Origin: Leifsonia sp040686855 | Lineage (GTDB): Bacteria; Actinomycetota; Actinomycetes; Actinomycetales; Microbacteriaceae | Assembly: GCF_040686855.1 (NCBI RefSeq) | Contig: NZ_JBFBOG010000001.1 | Span: 992,001 to 1,056,000, forward strand | Direction of reading: 5' to 3' | DNA: 64,000 nt | Shown: positions 52,327 to 62,048 of the stretch, piece after piece | Position numbering within the stretch: position 1 is the first letter of the stretch | How the letters are laid out: every line of letters starts with the position of its first letter | The notes under the pieces: generated by a model | Seen by the model: only the letters and a program-made list of their open reading frames with translations | Databases searched by the model: none | Told to the model about the DNA's origin: nothing | Translations under genes and position numbers: made by a program

Positions 52327-55300
52327 TCAGATCTGCGACCCGCCCGCGGGGCTCGTGAACACCGGCGGCTGCGGAGCGTCGGGCGAGCGGTCATCCGGCG
52401 AGCCGCCGTCGCGCGGTCCACCGTCCGGCCCGCGCGGCGCGTCGCCGCCCGGGCCATCCGTCGGACCGCCCGCCGCCGCATCCCGTGCCGCCTTGCGCGC
52501 CGCCTTCCGCTCGCGCCGGCCGATCACCAGGTTGTACAGCGTCGGCAGCACGACCAGCGTCAGCACGGTGGACGAGATGAGGCCGCCGATCACCACGATC
52601 GCGAGCGGCTGCGAGATGAAACCGCCATGGCCGGTGACGCCGAGCGCCATCGGGGTCAGAGCGGCGATCGTCGCGATCGCCGTCATCAGGATCGGGCGGA
52701 GTCGGCGCGACGAACCGTGCGCGACCGCGTCTGCGACGGACATGCCGCGTCTGCGGTACTGGTTGACCAGGTCGATGAGGACGATCGCATTCGTCACCAC
52801 GATTCCGATCAGCATCAGCAGACCGATCATGGACGCGACACCGAGCGGGATGCCCGACGCGATCTGCAGCAGGATGGCGCCCGTCGCCGCGAACGGCACC
52901 GACACGAGCAGAAGGATCGGCTGCAGCAGCGAGCGGAACGTCGCGACCATCACGATGTACACGATGAGGATGGCGGCGAGCAGCGCCAGGCCGAGCTGCC
53001 CGAACGCGTCGGACTGGCTCGCCGAGACGCCGCCGATCTTCGCGGTGGCGCCCTCCGGGAGGTCCGCCGCTTTGAGTGCCGCCGAGACGTCCGCGTTCGC
53101 CGTGGTCAGGTTGTCCGTCGCCGGGGTCGCCGTCACGCTCGCGGTCCGGAGCCCGCGCTCGGTGGTGACCGTGGACGGCCCCTTGACCTCCGCGACCGAG
53201 GCCAGCGTGTCCAGCGGGACGACGCCGGTGGCGGTCGGGATCGGCAGCTGCGCGAGGCCCGCGACGGTGGTCGGCGGGTTCTCGGACTGCAGGTAGATCT
53301 TGAGCGTCGTGTTGTCGATCGCGACGGATCCGGCCTGCGTCGGCTGCATCGCCTGCGAGACGATCGTGCCGACGGCGACCTCGCTCAGGCCCGCGGCGGC
53401 CGCCTTCGAGCGGTCGACCTCCACCGCGACGTAGGGCAGCGAGGCGGACAGGTTGTCGGTCACCTGCTTGAGCGACTTCTTCTTCTGCAGCTCGGTCAGC
53501 ACGGCGTCGGTCGCCTTCTGCAGGTCGCCGTCGTTGCTGGCCGTGATGTCCACCTGGATGTCGGTCGACCCACCGAAGCCGCTCGACGCGGACAGCGTGA
53601 TCTCACCCTGGTCCTTGATCGCCGCGAGCTCGTCCTGGATGGTGTTCTGCAGCTTCTCCTGGTCGGCGTCCGGGTCGGTCGTCACGGAGAACGTGGTGCC
53701 GCCCCCGCCGCCGGTGAAGGCGTCGCGAAGCGACGAGCCGGACGACCCGATCGACACCTGGACCGTCTTCACGCCCTTCGTGTCGATCAGCTTCTGCTCG
53801 ACCACCTTCGCCGCGTCGTCCTTCGCCTGCAGGCTCGCGCCCGGGTCCAGGGTCTGCGTGACGGTCATCGAGTTCTGCCCGCTCGAACCGAGGAAGTTCG
53901 TCTTCACGAACGGGAACGCGAAGAACGTGAGCACGAGCACCAGCGCGGCCGCCACCACGGTCACCCACGAGTGCTTGAGGGTCCAGCGGATGATCGGCAG
54001 ATAACCGGCCTGGAGACGCGACGGATGCTCGAGCTCGTCGACACCGGCGGCCGCCGCCTCCTCCACGGACAGGTGCGAGGCGTCGGTCGTCGCCGCGGTC
54101 TCGCCGTCGTGCTTGTGCACCTTGGGCGCGCGCAGGAACCAGTACGCGAGCACCGGCACGATCGTCAGCGCGACGAGCAGCGACGACAGCAGGGCGATCG
54201 TGACGGTCAGCGCGAACGGACGGAACAGCTCGCCGGTCACGTCTCCGACGAACGCCAGCGGCAGGAACACAGCGACCGTCGTGATGGTCGACGCCGTGAT
54301 CGCTCCGGCCACCTCGCGCACGGCCTTGACGATCGTGACGGCGCGATCGACGCCGGGGACGAGCTGTCTCTTGATGTTCTCGATGACGACGATGGAGTCG
54401 TCCACGACGCGTCCGATCGCGATGGTGAGCGCGCCGAGGGTGATGATGTTGAGCGTGTAGCCGGTCGCCCACATGACGACGAAGGTGATCAGCACGCTGG
54501 TCGGGATGGACACGATCGTGACCAGGGTCGCCCGCACGGACAGCAGGAACACCAGGATGACGATGACGGCCATCGCGAGCCCGAGCAGGCCCTCCTCGGC
54601 GAGCGAGTTGATCGACTGGGTGATGAACGGCGCCTGGTCGAAGACGACAGTGATCTTCGCGTCCGATCCGAGCTTCTTCTCGAGGTCCGGGATGAGGTCG
54701 GTGACTTCGTGCGAGACCTCGACGGTGTTCGCCGACGGCAGCTTCGTCACGGCGATGGTGAGCGCCGGCTCGCCGTTGACGCGAGAGAGGGAGGTGATCG
54801 GGTCGTCCGTCTCGGCGACCGTCGCGACGGATCCGATCGTCGGGGGCGCGCCCACGACCTGAGCGGGCTCGTTGGTACCGATCGCACCGGCCGCAGCGCC
54901 AGCACCGGCCGCACCACCCGCACCGGCAGCCCCTGAAGCAGCCGACGACCCCGCGGATGCCGACTTCACCAGCGGCAGCCCCGCGATGTCGTCCACCGAC
55001 TTCAGCTGCTGCCCGGACTGGATCGACAGCGTCTTGTCGTCCTCGGTGATCGACCCGCCCGGGATGAGCACGCCGCTCTGCTGGAGCGCGTCCTTGATCG
55101 CAGACGAGCTGACCCCCGCCACCGCGAGCTTGGCCGGGTCCGGCGTGATCGTGATCCGTCGCCCGACCTCGCCGACGAGCTGAGCGTCGTTGACGCCCTT
55201 CAGGTCTTTGATGTCGGGGAGGGCGAGCTTGGTGATGTCGTTCGCGAGCGTCCGCTGGTCGCCCGAGGACGAGACGGCGAGTTGCACCACCGGCAGGTCG

Positions 55301-55701
55301 TCGATGCTGCCGGACAGCACCTGCGGCTCGACGCCGGACGGCAGCCCCGACTTGATGCGGTTGATCGCCTGGTCGATCTTCTGTTCCGCCGTGGCCAGGT
55401 CGGTGCCGTAGGTGAACTTCGCGGTGATGATCGACTGGTTCGTGCTGCTGACCGCCGACGTGCTGTCGAGGTTCGGGACGCCCTGGATCGCCGCTTCCAC
55501 CGGCGTGCTCACGTCGTTGTTCACGACCTCCGGCGAGGCGCCCGGGTAACTGGAGAGCACGACGAGCTGGGGGAAGGAGATCGAGGGCACGAGCTCCTGC
55601 TTGAGGTTGTTCAGCGCGAGGCCGCCGAAGACCGCGGCGACGATCGTCACGAGCGCGATCAGGGCGCGGTTCTTCATGCTGAGAACGGCGAGGAAATGCA
55701 C
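52327..55701 (-). CDS. RND efflux transporter (HAE1/SwrC-like)
   Basis: A 1124-residue RND pump. TM1 is in SMKNRALIALVTIVAAVFGG; two large extracytoplasmic loops; then blocks of TM helices at about 350-560 and 900-1080, with VVDDSIVVIENIKRQL (the Asp pair of the proton relay in TM4) and PFAATGAILLQIASGIPLGV. A Gly/Ala-rich insertion (about 250-275) sits in the first loop. GTG at 55701 has GGGGAG upstream. No membrane-fusion protein gene adjoins, as usual for Gram-positive RND pumps such as SwrC. C-terminal 40 residues are Gly/Pro/Asp-rich and disordered. Confidence 0.9.
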   Translation of the reverse strand: MHFLAVLSMKNRALIALVTIVAAVFGGLALNNLKQELVPSISFPQLVVLSSYPGASPEVVNNDVSTPVEAAIQGVPNLDSTSAVSSTNQSIITAKFTYGTDLATAEQKIDQAINRIKSGLPSGVEPQVLSGSIDDLPVVQLAVSSSGDQRTLANDITKLALPDIKDLKGVNDAQLVGEVGRRITITPDPAKLAVAGVSSSAIKDALQQSGVLIPGGSITEDDKTLSIQSGQQLKSVDDIAGLPLVKSASAGSSAASGAAGAGGAAGAGAAAGAIGTNEPAQVVGAPPTIGSVATVAETDDPITSLSRVNGEPALTIAVTKLPSANTVEVSHEVTDLIPDLEKKLGSDAKITVVFDQAPFITQSINSLAEEGLLGLAMAVIVILVFLLSVRATLVTIVSIPTSVLITFVVMWATGYTLNIITLGALTIAIGRVVDDSIVVIENIKRQLVPGVDRAVTIVKAVREVAGAITASTITTVAVFLPLAFVGDVTGELFRPFALTVTIALLSSLLVALTIVPVLAYWFLRAPKVHKHDGETAATTDASHLSVEEAAAAGVDELEHPSRLQAGYLPIIRWTLKHSWVTVVAAALVLVLTFFAFPFVKTNFLGSSGQNSMTVTQTLDPGASLQAKDDAAKVVEQKLIDTKGVKTVQVSIGSSGSSLRDAFTGGGGGTTFSVTTDPDADQEKLQNTIQDELAAIKDQGEITLSASSGFGGSTDIQVDITASNDGDLQKATDAVLTELQKKKSLKQVTDNLSASLPYVAVEVDRSKAAAAGLSEVAVGTIVSQAMQPTQAGSVAIDNTTLKIYLQSENPPTTVAGLAQLPIPTATGVVPLDTLASVAEVKGPSTVTTERGLRTASVTATPATDNLTTANADVSAALKAADLPEGATAKIGGVSASQSDAFGQLGLALLAAILIVYIVMVATFRSLLQPILLLVSVPFAATGAILLQIASGIPLGVASMIGLLMLIGIVVTNAIVLIDLVNQYRRRGMSVADAVAHGSSRRLRPILMTAIATIAALTPMALGVTGHGGFISQPLAIVVIGGLISSTVLTLVVLPTLYNLVIGRRERKAARKAARDAAAGGPTDGPGGDAPRGPDGGPRDGGSPDDRSPDAPQPPVFTSPAGGSQI

Positions 55702-55842
55702 GGAGCTCCCCTAGGAATGGAACTGACAGGATGCGCGGCAGCGGTGGCGCACGATGAAGTATGTCAGCACCTCATGGGCGGTATCTTCATGCCCTGGTAC
55801 GACTTGTGGATACTCCCCCGGGAGTCCGAACTGTGGGCGGTT

Positions 55843-57321
55843 TCAGACCACGCTGGGCAGCGCGCCGCTGTCGAAGTACGGCACGGGCTCGTTCGCGGCG
55901 ACCGCCCACGCCCGCGACAGGGCGGCGAACGCGCGGTCGTACTCCTCCTCCGAGTAGGTGATCGGGATGCGCAGGAAGCGCTCGAACGCGCCGTCGATCC
56001 CGAATCGCGGTCCGGCGGCGATGAGCAGACCGTGGCTGCGCGCCGCGAGCGCGAGGGCCGAGCTGACCGGCGCACCGATCCCCACCCAGGCCGTCAAGCC
56101 GCCGTGCTGGATGGGCATCGTCCACTCCGGGAACGTGTCGGCGACGAGTCGGCGTACGATGGCGCGTCCCCGCTGCAGCTGCCCGCGCCGCTCCTCCGCG
56201 ATCTGCTCGAGCTGCGGGATCATGCGCGCGACGACCAGCTGCTCGATGATCGGCGTTCCCAGGTCGCTCGCGGGCTTCGCTCCGATCAACCGCTGGATGT
56301 GACCGCGATCGGCGCGGATCCACCCGATCCGCAGACCGCCCCACAGCGTCTTGCTGGCGGACCCGATCATGATGATGGGCGCCGGCGGCGAGGCGGGGTC
56401 GGCGTAGCGGGGCATCGGGAGGTAGTCGCCGACCCGGTCGATGTCGAGCTCTGCGGTGGTCTCGTCGGCGACGACGATCGCGCCGTGACCGGCGGCGGCC
56501 GCGAGCACGTGCTGCCGCGTCTCCGGGGACATCGTCGCCCCGGTCGGGTTGTGGAAGTCCGGGATGAGGTAGGCGAGCGCCGGGTTGGCGCGGCGGAACG
56601 TCTGCTCGATCGCGTCCGCATCCCATCCGTCGGGCTCGTCGCCGAGGCGGTGCGGTCCCTCCTCGGGAGCGGTGACCGTGATGGGTACGAGCCGGGCGCC
56701 CGCCAGCCGCATCGCCTCGATCGCGTGCGGGTACGTCGGCACCTCGATGACGACGCGGTCGCCGCGCTGCAGGAACGTGCGCGCGATCAGCGCGATGGCC
56801 TGCTGCGCGCCGACGGTCACCAGGATCTGCTCCGGGTCGGTCGGGAGGCCGCGTCGGGTGTACCGGTCGGCGATCTCCTCCCGCAGATGCGGGAGCCCGA
56901 CCGGGTCGTAGCCCGGGTCGGGCAGGAACCGGGGCAGGTCGTCGGCAGCGGCGCGCGCCGCGGCCGCGAGCGTGGAGGCGGCGGGCAGCGACGCCTTGGT
57001 GAAGTCGAGCATCCCCTCGCCGCCCACCGCGGGCAGCGGCAGGGTGCGGCCGGGCAGCCGGGTCACGCTGCCGGAGCCGCGCACGCTGTCGACGAAGCCG
57101 CCTTCGCGCAGCTGGCGGTAGGCCGCCGCCACGGTCGTGCGGCTCAACTCGAGGCGGGCGGCGAGGTCACGCTCGGCGGGCAGCCGGGTGCCGATCGGGA
57201 CGCGGCCGTCGAGCACGAGGAGCCGGATGCGGTCGGCCAGCGCCTGGTATCCCGCGGCGGACGTACGCCACGATCCGAGCAGCTGTTCGAGGGACCGCGC
57301 GCTGAGCTGGACGTCCGACAT
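55843..57321 (-). CDS. MocR-type regulator (GntR HTH plus aminotransferase fold)
   Basis: A 492-residue MocR protein: N-terminal GntR winged helix (GTRLPAERDLAARLELSRTT), linker, then a fold-type I aminotransferase domain with NPTGATMSPE, VADETTAELDI (Asp for the pyridine N) and SASKTLWGGLRIGW (PLP Lys). Such regulators sense PLP or a PLP-amine. Divergent from the yczE-like gene with a dyad between, a pairing widely found and thought to be regulatory. ATG at 57321. The RND gene lies downstream on the same strand 141 bp away; that gap holds nothing recognised. Confidence 0.88.
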   Translation of the reverse strand: MSDVQLSARSLEQLLGSWRTSAAGYQALADRIRLLVLDGRVPIGTRLPAERDLAARLELSRTTVAAAYRQLREGGFVDSVRGSGSVTRLPGRTLPLPAVGGEGMLDFTKASLPAASTLAAAARAAADDLPRFLPDPGYDPVGLPHLREEIADRYTRRGLPTDPEQILVTVGAQQAIALIARTFLQRGDRVVIEVPTYPHAIEAMRLAGARLVPITVTAPEEGPHRLGDEPDGWDADAIEQTFRRANPALAYLIPDFHNPTGATMSPETRQHVLAAAAGHGAIVVADETTAELDIDRVGDYLPMPRYADPASPPAPIIMIGSASKTLWGGLRIGWIRADRGHIQRLIGAKPASDLGTPIIEQLVVARMIPQLEQIAEERRGQLQRGRAIVRRLVADTFPEWTMPIQHGGLTAWVGIGAPVSSALALAARSHGLLIAAGPRFGIDGAFERFLRIPITYSEEEYDRAFAALSRAWAVAANEPVPYFDSGALPSVV

Positions 57322-57358
57322 GCAGGCCACTTTAGGGGAATTGGCATCTTGCCGCCAG

Positions 57359-57377
57359 TCCAATTGCTGCGATTGGA
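57359..57377. promoter_or_regulatory. dyad in the mocR/yczE divergent promoter
   Basis: TCCAAT-TGCTGCG-ATTGGA is a perfect 6-bp inverted repeat with a 7-bp centre, 37 bp before mocR and 8 bp before the yczE-like GTG. It is a likely MocR operator. Confidence 0.6.
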
Positions 57378-57385
57378 TTGCAGCC

Positions 57386-58276
57386 GTGACCACCCGACTC
57401 CTTCTCACTCGCCGCCTCGTGCAGCTGCTGATCGGCCTGTTCCTGTACGGGATCGCGATCGCGCTGATGGTCCGCGGCGGGATCGGGCTGTCGCCGTGGG
57501 ATGTGCTGGCGCAGGGCGTCTCGCTCAAGACCGGCATCCCGTTCGGGTTCGTCACCAACTTGATCGGGCTGGTCGTGCTGGCGTTCTGGATCCCGCTGCG
57601 CCAGCGTCCGGGTCTCGGAACCGTGCTCAACGTGCTGCTCGTCGGCCCGAGCGCCCAGCTGGGCCTCGACCTCCTTCCGCAGCAGACGGAGCTGTGGGCT
57701 CAGGTCCTGTTCTTCGTCGCGGGCCTCGCGCTGCTGGCGGTGGCCACCGGCCTCTACATCGGCCCGCGACTCGGCCCCGGCCCTCGCGACGGGCTGATGA
57801 CCGGCCTGCACGCGCGCACCGGCCGCCCGATCTGGATGGTGCGCACCGCTATCGAGGTGACCGTGCTGATCATCGGGTGGGTGCTCGGCGGCAACGTGGG
57901 CATCGGAACGCTCGCGTTCGCGCTGCTGGTCGGCCCGCTGTGCAGCCTCACCCTCCCCTTCTTCGCGATCCGGCTCCCGCAGGACGCTGCAACGGCTGCG
58001 CCGCTGGAGAGCGAGCTCGAGGGAACGGCCGAGCAGTCGGCCGGCCTCGAGGAGGAGCAGGATGCCGTCCGTTTCGACGTGCGCGACGGCATCCTGCTCG
58101 AATCCGACCGTGCCGCGCACCAGCGCACCTGGCGCTCCGACGACCCGCTCGTGCGGGCCCCGCAGCCGGACCGCGCCGCCCCGGCCCCGCGCGAAGCGAC
58201 CTCGTCCCGTCCGTCTCGCGCCGTGGCCGCCCACTGGCTCGACGACCGCATCACCCGCCGCCCGCGCCACCCCTAG
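57386..58276 (+). CDS. YczE/YitT-type membrane protein
   Basis: A 296-residue protein. Residues 1-200 form five or six transmembrane helices (QLLIGLFLYGIAIALMV, GFVTNLIGLVVLAFWI, VLFFVAGLALLAVATGLYIG, IEVTVLIIGWVLGG), with the family features GGIGLSPWDVLAQG and GPRLGPGPRDGLMTGL. An additional soluble C-terminal extension of about 90 residues, Glu- and Pro-rich, is not usual for the family. GTG at 57386 is taken as start. The role is unknown; MocR regulators next to yczE genes suggest a link with PLP or a related metabolite. Its TAG shares CTAG with the next gene's stop. Confidence 0.85.
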   Translation: MTTRLLLTRRLVQLLIGLFLYGIAIALMVRGGIGLSPWDVLAQGVSLKTGIPFGFVTNLIGLVVLAFWIPLRQRPGLGTVLNVLLVGPSAQLGLDLLPQQTELWAQVLFFVAGLALLAVATGLYIGPRLGPGPRDGLMTGLHARTGRPIWMVRTAIEVTVLIIGWVLGGNVGIGTLAFALLVGPLCSLTLPFFAIRLPQDAATAAPLESELEGTAEQSAGLEEEQDAVRFDVRDGILLESDRAAHQRTWRSDDPLVRAPQPDRAAPAPREATSSRPSRAVAAHWLDDRITRRPRHP

Positions 58277-59034
58277 GCGAGGTGGACGGCGGCGTAGGCG
58301 CGCAGCGCGTCGCGGACGAAGGCGGCGCCCTCGCGGCCGCCGTAGTTGGCGGCGAAGCGGTCGTCGGCGACGTACATCTCACCGAGGCCGGTCAGGTACG
58401 CGGCGGCGGGAGCACCCGTGCCGTAGCCCGGCGTGCCGGGGATGCCGGCCAGCCACTCCGCGTGACGGCGTGCCAGGGCCTGCGCCTCCTCCGAGTCGGG
58501 CGCGATGCCCGACGCGGCGGCGGCCTGCCAGTCGCGCGCCAGCTGCTCCTGCCGCTGCTGCCACTCGCGCCGTTCCTCGGGCGTCTTGCTGCGCCACCAG
58601 CGGTCGGACGCCGCGTACGCGTCCTTCCCCCAGCGCTGCTCGACCTCCTCCTTGTACTGCGTGTGATCGAACCCGTCGAACATCCGCTCGGCCACGATCT
58701 CCTCTCCTTCCTCCACTGCGTGGATCGTCGACTCGACCGACGCGATCTGCCGCGCCAGCCGTTCCCGCTCCGCCTGCAACCACGCGAGGTGGTCGCGCAG
58801 CGCGGGCGCCGCATCCGTCCGGTCGTCGAGCACGCGGCCGATGGCGTCGAGGCCGAGGCCGAGCTCGCGGAGCAGCAGGATGCGCTGCAGCCGCACGAGG
58901 GAGTCGCGGTCGTAGTACCGGTAGCCGTTGCCGCCGACGCGGCTCGGCGCGAGCAGGCCGATGGCGTCGTAGTGGCGCAGCGTGCGGCTGGTGGTGCCGG
59001 CGATCCGCGCGATGTCCTGGATGGACCAGTCCAT
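58273..59034 (-). CDS. TipA-like MerR-family regulator
   Basis: A 253-residue protein with an N-terminal MerR winged helix (YSIQDIARIAG-like start WSIQDIARIAGTTSRTLRHY), a coiled-coil dimer helix (about 80-115), and a C-terminal TipAS domain (GFDHTQYKEEVEQRWGKDAY) that in Streptomyces TipA binds thiopeptide antibiotics. Multidrug-sensing activation of its own promoter is expected. ATG at 59034 has GAGGAGGAG upstream. Converges with the yczE-like gene, the two stop codons sharing CTAG at 58273-58276. Confidence 0.88.
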   Translation of the reverse strand: MDWSIQDIARIAGTTSRTLRHYDAIGLLAPSRVGGNGYRYYDRDSLVRLQRILLLRELGLGLDAIGRVLDDRTDAAPALRDHLAWLQAERERLARQIASVESTIHAVEEGEEIVAERMFDGFDHTQYKEEVEQRWGKDAYAASDRWWRSKTPEERREWQQRQEQLARDWQAAAASGIAPDSEEAQALARRHAEWLAGIPGTPGYGTGAPAAAYLTGLGEMYVADDRFAANYGGREGAAFVRDALRAYAAVHLA

Positions 59035-59127
59035 GTTCTCCTCCTCTCGTGCGGTGCGGAATCCACGTTAGGAGTTGACGTTACGTCAAGGTCAAGCGCC
59101 AGGGGCAGTCCCGGATAGAGTGGCCCG

Positions 59128-59850
59128 GTGACAGGCATCCGCTCGACCGTCCGCGTGGCTCCCGGCATCCTGTTCGTCGAGGGCCCGCTCTCGAACTGGA
59201 CTGTCTTCACCGGAAACGGCGCCGTCGAACTCGTCGACTGCGGCTACCCTTCCGACCTGCCGCTGGTGGAGGAGTCCATCCGCCGCGCAGGCGCTGACCC
59301 TGCCGATCTGAGCCGCATCCTGATCACCCACGGGCACTCCGACCACCTGGGTGCGAGCGCCCGCTTCGCCGAGCGCGGTGTCGTGGTCGCGACGACAGCC
59401 GACGAGCTGCCGAACGTGCGGCGCGAGGTCACCGAGCAGGTGACGATCCGCGACCTGCTGCCCTCCGTCCTCAAGCGCGGCACGGTGCGGTGGGCATTGG
59501 CCGCGGTGCGCGCGGGCGGTCTCGGCGACGTGGGCGTCCCCGGCGCGGTCGCGCTCGAGGGCGACGAGGTGCGCCTCAGCACCGGGCACACCCTCCAGCT
59601 GGTCGCAGCACCGGGCCACACCAGCGGCAGCGTGTGCTTCATCGAGCCGGAGTCGCGCTCGCTGATCTCGGGCGACGCGATCGTCGGCGGCCATCCCCTG
59701 CTCCGCGAGAGCGGCGAACTGCAGCAGCTGCCCGCCTTCTTCCAGCACGATCCCGACGAGGCGGCACGCAACGCCCAGCGGCTCGTGCTGTGCGACGTCG
59801 ACCGGGTGCTGCCCGGCCACGGTCCGATCGTGGAGCTGGCCCGAGCCTAG
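59128..59850 (+). CDS. metallo-beta-lactamase-fold hydrolase
   Basis: A 240-residue MBL-fold protein. Metal motif THGHSDHLGASARF (HxHxDH), PGHTSGSVCFIEP (third His), SGDAIVGGHPLLRE (Asp), and a last His in LPGHGPI. It is single-domain and of unknown substrate; glyoxalase-II-like, lactonase or hydrolase roles are possible. GTG at 59128 lies on GGCCCGGTG with no clear ribosome-binding site. Convergent with kimA, stops sharing CTAG (59847-59850). Confidence 0.87.
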   Translation: MTGIRSTVRVAPGILFVEGPLSNWTVFTGNGAVELVDCGYPSDLPLVEESIRRAGADPADLSRILITHGHSDHLGASARFAERGVVVATTADELPNVRREVTEQVTIRDLLPSVLKRGTVRWALAAVRAGGLGDVGVPGAVALEGDEVRLSTGHTLQLVAAPGHTSGSVCFIEPESRSLISGDAIVGGHPLLRESGELQQLPAFFQHDPDEAARNAQRLVLCDVDRVLPGHGPIVELARA

Positions 59851-62012
59851 CGCTTCGCGCGCGCCGGCACCTTGTGCTGCGGGACCGGAGCTTGCGCCTC
59901 CGGCTCGGGGATCGTCGCCGCGACCTGCTCCGCCGTCTGCTTCGGCGCGTCCATCGTGATGAGCACCTCGTGGATGTGGATGCGCGTGTGCGCCTTCGAC
60001 GCAGGCACCAGTGGGCGCCGCGCCACAGGACGCACGGGCTCGCCGCGGCGGTCCTGGCCGGGCAGCGGACGGGACCGGCGGCCGTAGATCAACGACGACG
60101 AGTCGAGCAGCCACGGCACCAGCGCGACCGTGACGCCGTGGCACAGCATGAGCTGCTTGCTGATGCGGCGGGCGCGGTGGTTGTGCAGGATGGTCTCCCA
60201 CCAGTGCCCCACGATGTACTGCGGCAGGTAGACGGTGACGACCTCGGAGCCGTGCTCCTCGCGCCGGTGCTTGAGGTACTTCACGAGCGGAACGCCGAAG
60301 TCACGGTACGGCGACTCGATGATCGTGAGCGGCACGTGGATGTTCTGCTCGATCCACTGGCGCTGCAGCTTCTGGGTCGCTTCCTCCTCGATCGAGACGT
60401 GGACCGCCTCGATGGAGTCGTGCCGCGCCGCGATCGCGTAGTCGAGCGCCTTGAGTGCGGGCTTCTGCATCTTGCCGATGAGCACGATCGCGTGGTCGCC
60501 GACGCTGCCGAAGGTGGTGACCGGGTCGACCTCGATCTCCTTCTCGACATCGCGGTAGTACCGGTTCACGCCGAGCATGAGGAACCAGAGGATCGGCATG
60601 AAGATGAAGACGAGGTACGCCCCGTGCGTGAACTTCGTGATCGTGACGACGATGAGCACGATCGCGGTGAGGCACGCGCCGAAGGCGTTGATGCAGAGCG
60701 AGCGGATGATGCCGGTCCGCTCCCGGCCGGTCTGGCCTCCGGACCGCAGCAGGGTGATCCAGTGCTTCACCATCCCCGACTGGCCGAGCGTGAACGAGAC
60801 GAAGACGCCGATGATGTAGAGCTGGATGAGCTGGGTCAGGTTGGCCTGGTAGACGACCAGCAGCACCGTGGCAGCCAGCGCCAAGATGATCATGCCGTTC
60901 GAGTAGACCAGGCGGTCGCCGCGGGTGTTGAGCGCCTTCGGGGCGTAGGAGTCGCGGGCGAGCACCGAGCCGAGCAGCGGGAAGCCGTTGAAGGCGGTGT
61001 TCGCGGCGAGCAGCAGGACGACGGCGGTCGCGGCCTGCACGAGGAAGAAGAAGAACGTGTTGTTGCCGAACGTGGCGGCGGCGATCTGCGCGATCAGGCT
61101 GCGCTGCGGCTGGGTGGCGCACTGCGCCCAGCCCTGCAGGTCGCAGGGGTTCTCGGCATAGTGGACGCCGCTGATCAGCGCGGTCGCGGTCAGGCCGGCG
61201 AACAGCGTGATCGCGATGCCGCCCATGAGACCCAGGGTGACGCGGGCGTTGCGGATCTTCGGGGTGCGGAAAGCGGGGACGCCGTTGGCGACGGCCTCCA
61301 CACCGGTCAGCGCGGAACATCCACTGGAGAACGCGCGGAGGAGCAGCAGCACGACTGCGGCCTGCGTCAGCGAGTCGGCGTGGACCTGGTAGCCGGCGGA
61401 CTCGGCCACCGGCGCGTCCCCGAACACCGTGCGGACGAGCGCGGTGACGATCATCAGCGCGATGCTGCCGATGAAGATGTACGTCGGAAGCGCGAACGCC
61501 TTGGACGATTCACGCACCCCGCGGAGGTTGACCGCGGCGATGATGATGACGCAGAGGATGGCCAGCTCGACGCGCCACGGTGCGAGGAAGGGCAGTGCCG
61601 AGATCACGTTGTCGACGCCCGACGCGACGGACACCGCGACGGTGAGCACGTAGTCCACGAGGAGCGCGGAGGCGACGACAAGTCCGGCCTTCTCGCCGAG
61701 GTTCTTGTGCGCCACCTCGTAGTCGCCGCCGCCGGACGGGTAGGCCTTCACGAGCTGGCGGTAGCTCAGGACGACGGTGATGAGCAGCACGACGACGGCC
61801 GCGGCGACCCACGGAGCGAAGGTGAGGAACGCCAGCCCGCCCAGGAGCAGGATCATCAGCAGCTCTTGCGGGGCGTAGGCCACGCTGGAGAGGGCGTCGG
61901 AGGCGAAGATGGGTAGGGCGAGGTGCTTCGGGAGCAGCTGTCCTTCGAGTTTTTCACTCGGAAGCGGGTCGCCGATCAACCAGCGCTTCGGGGATCTCCC
62001 CTCATTTGTCAC
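59847..62012 (-). CDS. kimA: KimA-like potassium/proton symporter
   Basis: A 721-residue APC-superfamily transporter closely patterned on Bacillus KimA: SDALSSVAYAPQELLMILLL, SGGGDYEVAHKNLGEKAGLV, the core KAFSSGCSALTGVEA-type motif (here RAFSSGCSALTGVEAVANGV), GRN-type loop and NGFPLLGSVLARDSYAPKAL, with about 12 TM helices to residue 490 and a C-terminal cytoplasmic USP-like domain. A Pro/Arg-rich tail adds about 90 residues. It imports K+ with H+. GTG at 62012 is used because the promoter lies only about 10 bp upstream, making the mRNA leaderless; no ydaO-type c-di-AMP riboswitch was found in the spacer. Confidence 0.88.
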   Translation of the reverse strand: MTNEGRSPKRWLIGDPLPSEKLEGQLLPKHLALPIFASDALSSVAYAPQELLMILLLGGLAFLTFAPWVAAAVVVLLITVVLSYRQLVKAYPSGGGDYEVAHKNLGEKAGLVVASALLVDYVLTVAVSVASGVDNVISALPFLAPWRVELAILCVIIIAAVNLRGVRESSKAFALPTYIFIGSIALMIVTALVRTVFGDAPVAESAGYQVHADSLTQAAVVLLLLRAFSSGCSALTGVEAVANGVPAFRTPKIRNARVTLGLMGGIAITLFAGLTATALISGVHYAENPCDLQGWAQCATQPQRSLIAQIAAATFGNNTFFFFLVQAATAVVLLLAANTAFNGFPLLGSVLARDSYAPKALNTRGDRLVYSNGMIILALAATVLLVVYQANLTQLIQLYIIGVFVSFTLGQSGMVKHWITLLRSGGQTGRERTGIIRSLCINAFGACLTAIVLIVVTITKFTHGAYLVFIFMPILWFLMLGVNRYYRDVEKEIEVDPVTTFGSVGDHAIVLIGKMQKPALKALDYAIAARHDSIEAVHVSIEEEATQKLQRQWIEQNIHVPLTIIESPYRDFGVPLVKYLKHRREEHGSEVVTVYLPQYIVGHWWETILHNHRARRISKQLMLCHGVTVALVPWLLDSSSLIYGRRSRPLPGQDRRGEPVRPVARRPLVPASKAHTRIHIHEVLITMDAPKQTAEQVAATIPEPEAQAPVPQHKVPARAKR

Positions 62013-62020
62013 GAGTGGCG

Positions 62021-62048
62021 AGCATACTCGCTGGCAATGCACTGTCAA
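62021..62048 (-). promoter_or_regulatory. near-consensus promoter of kimA (leaderless)
   Basis: Minus-strand TTGACA (62048-62043), 16 bp, TATGCT (62026-62021). A start site 6-9 nt downstream would fall at or within 2 nt of the GTG at 62012, so no leader or Shine-Dalgarno is expected. Confidence 0.78.

Noticed and set aside
55282..59118. A 1278-codon plus-strand frame across the RND, MocR, YczE and MerR genes
   Set aside because: It crosses four well-supported genes on both strands and shows no recognisable domain.
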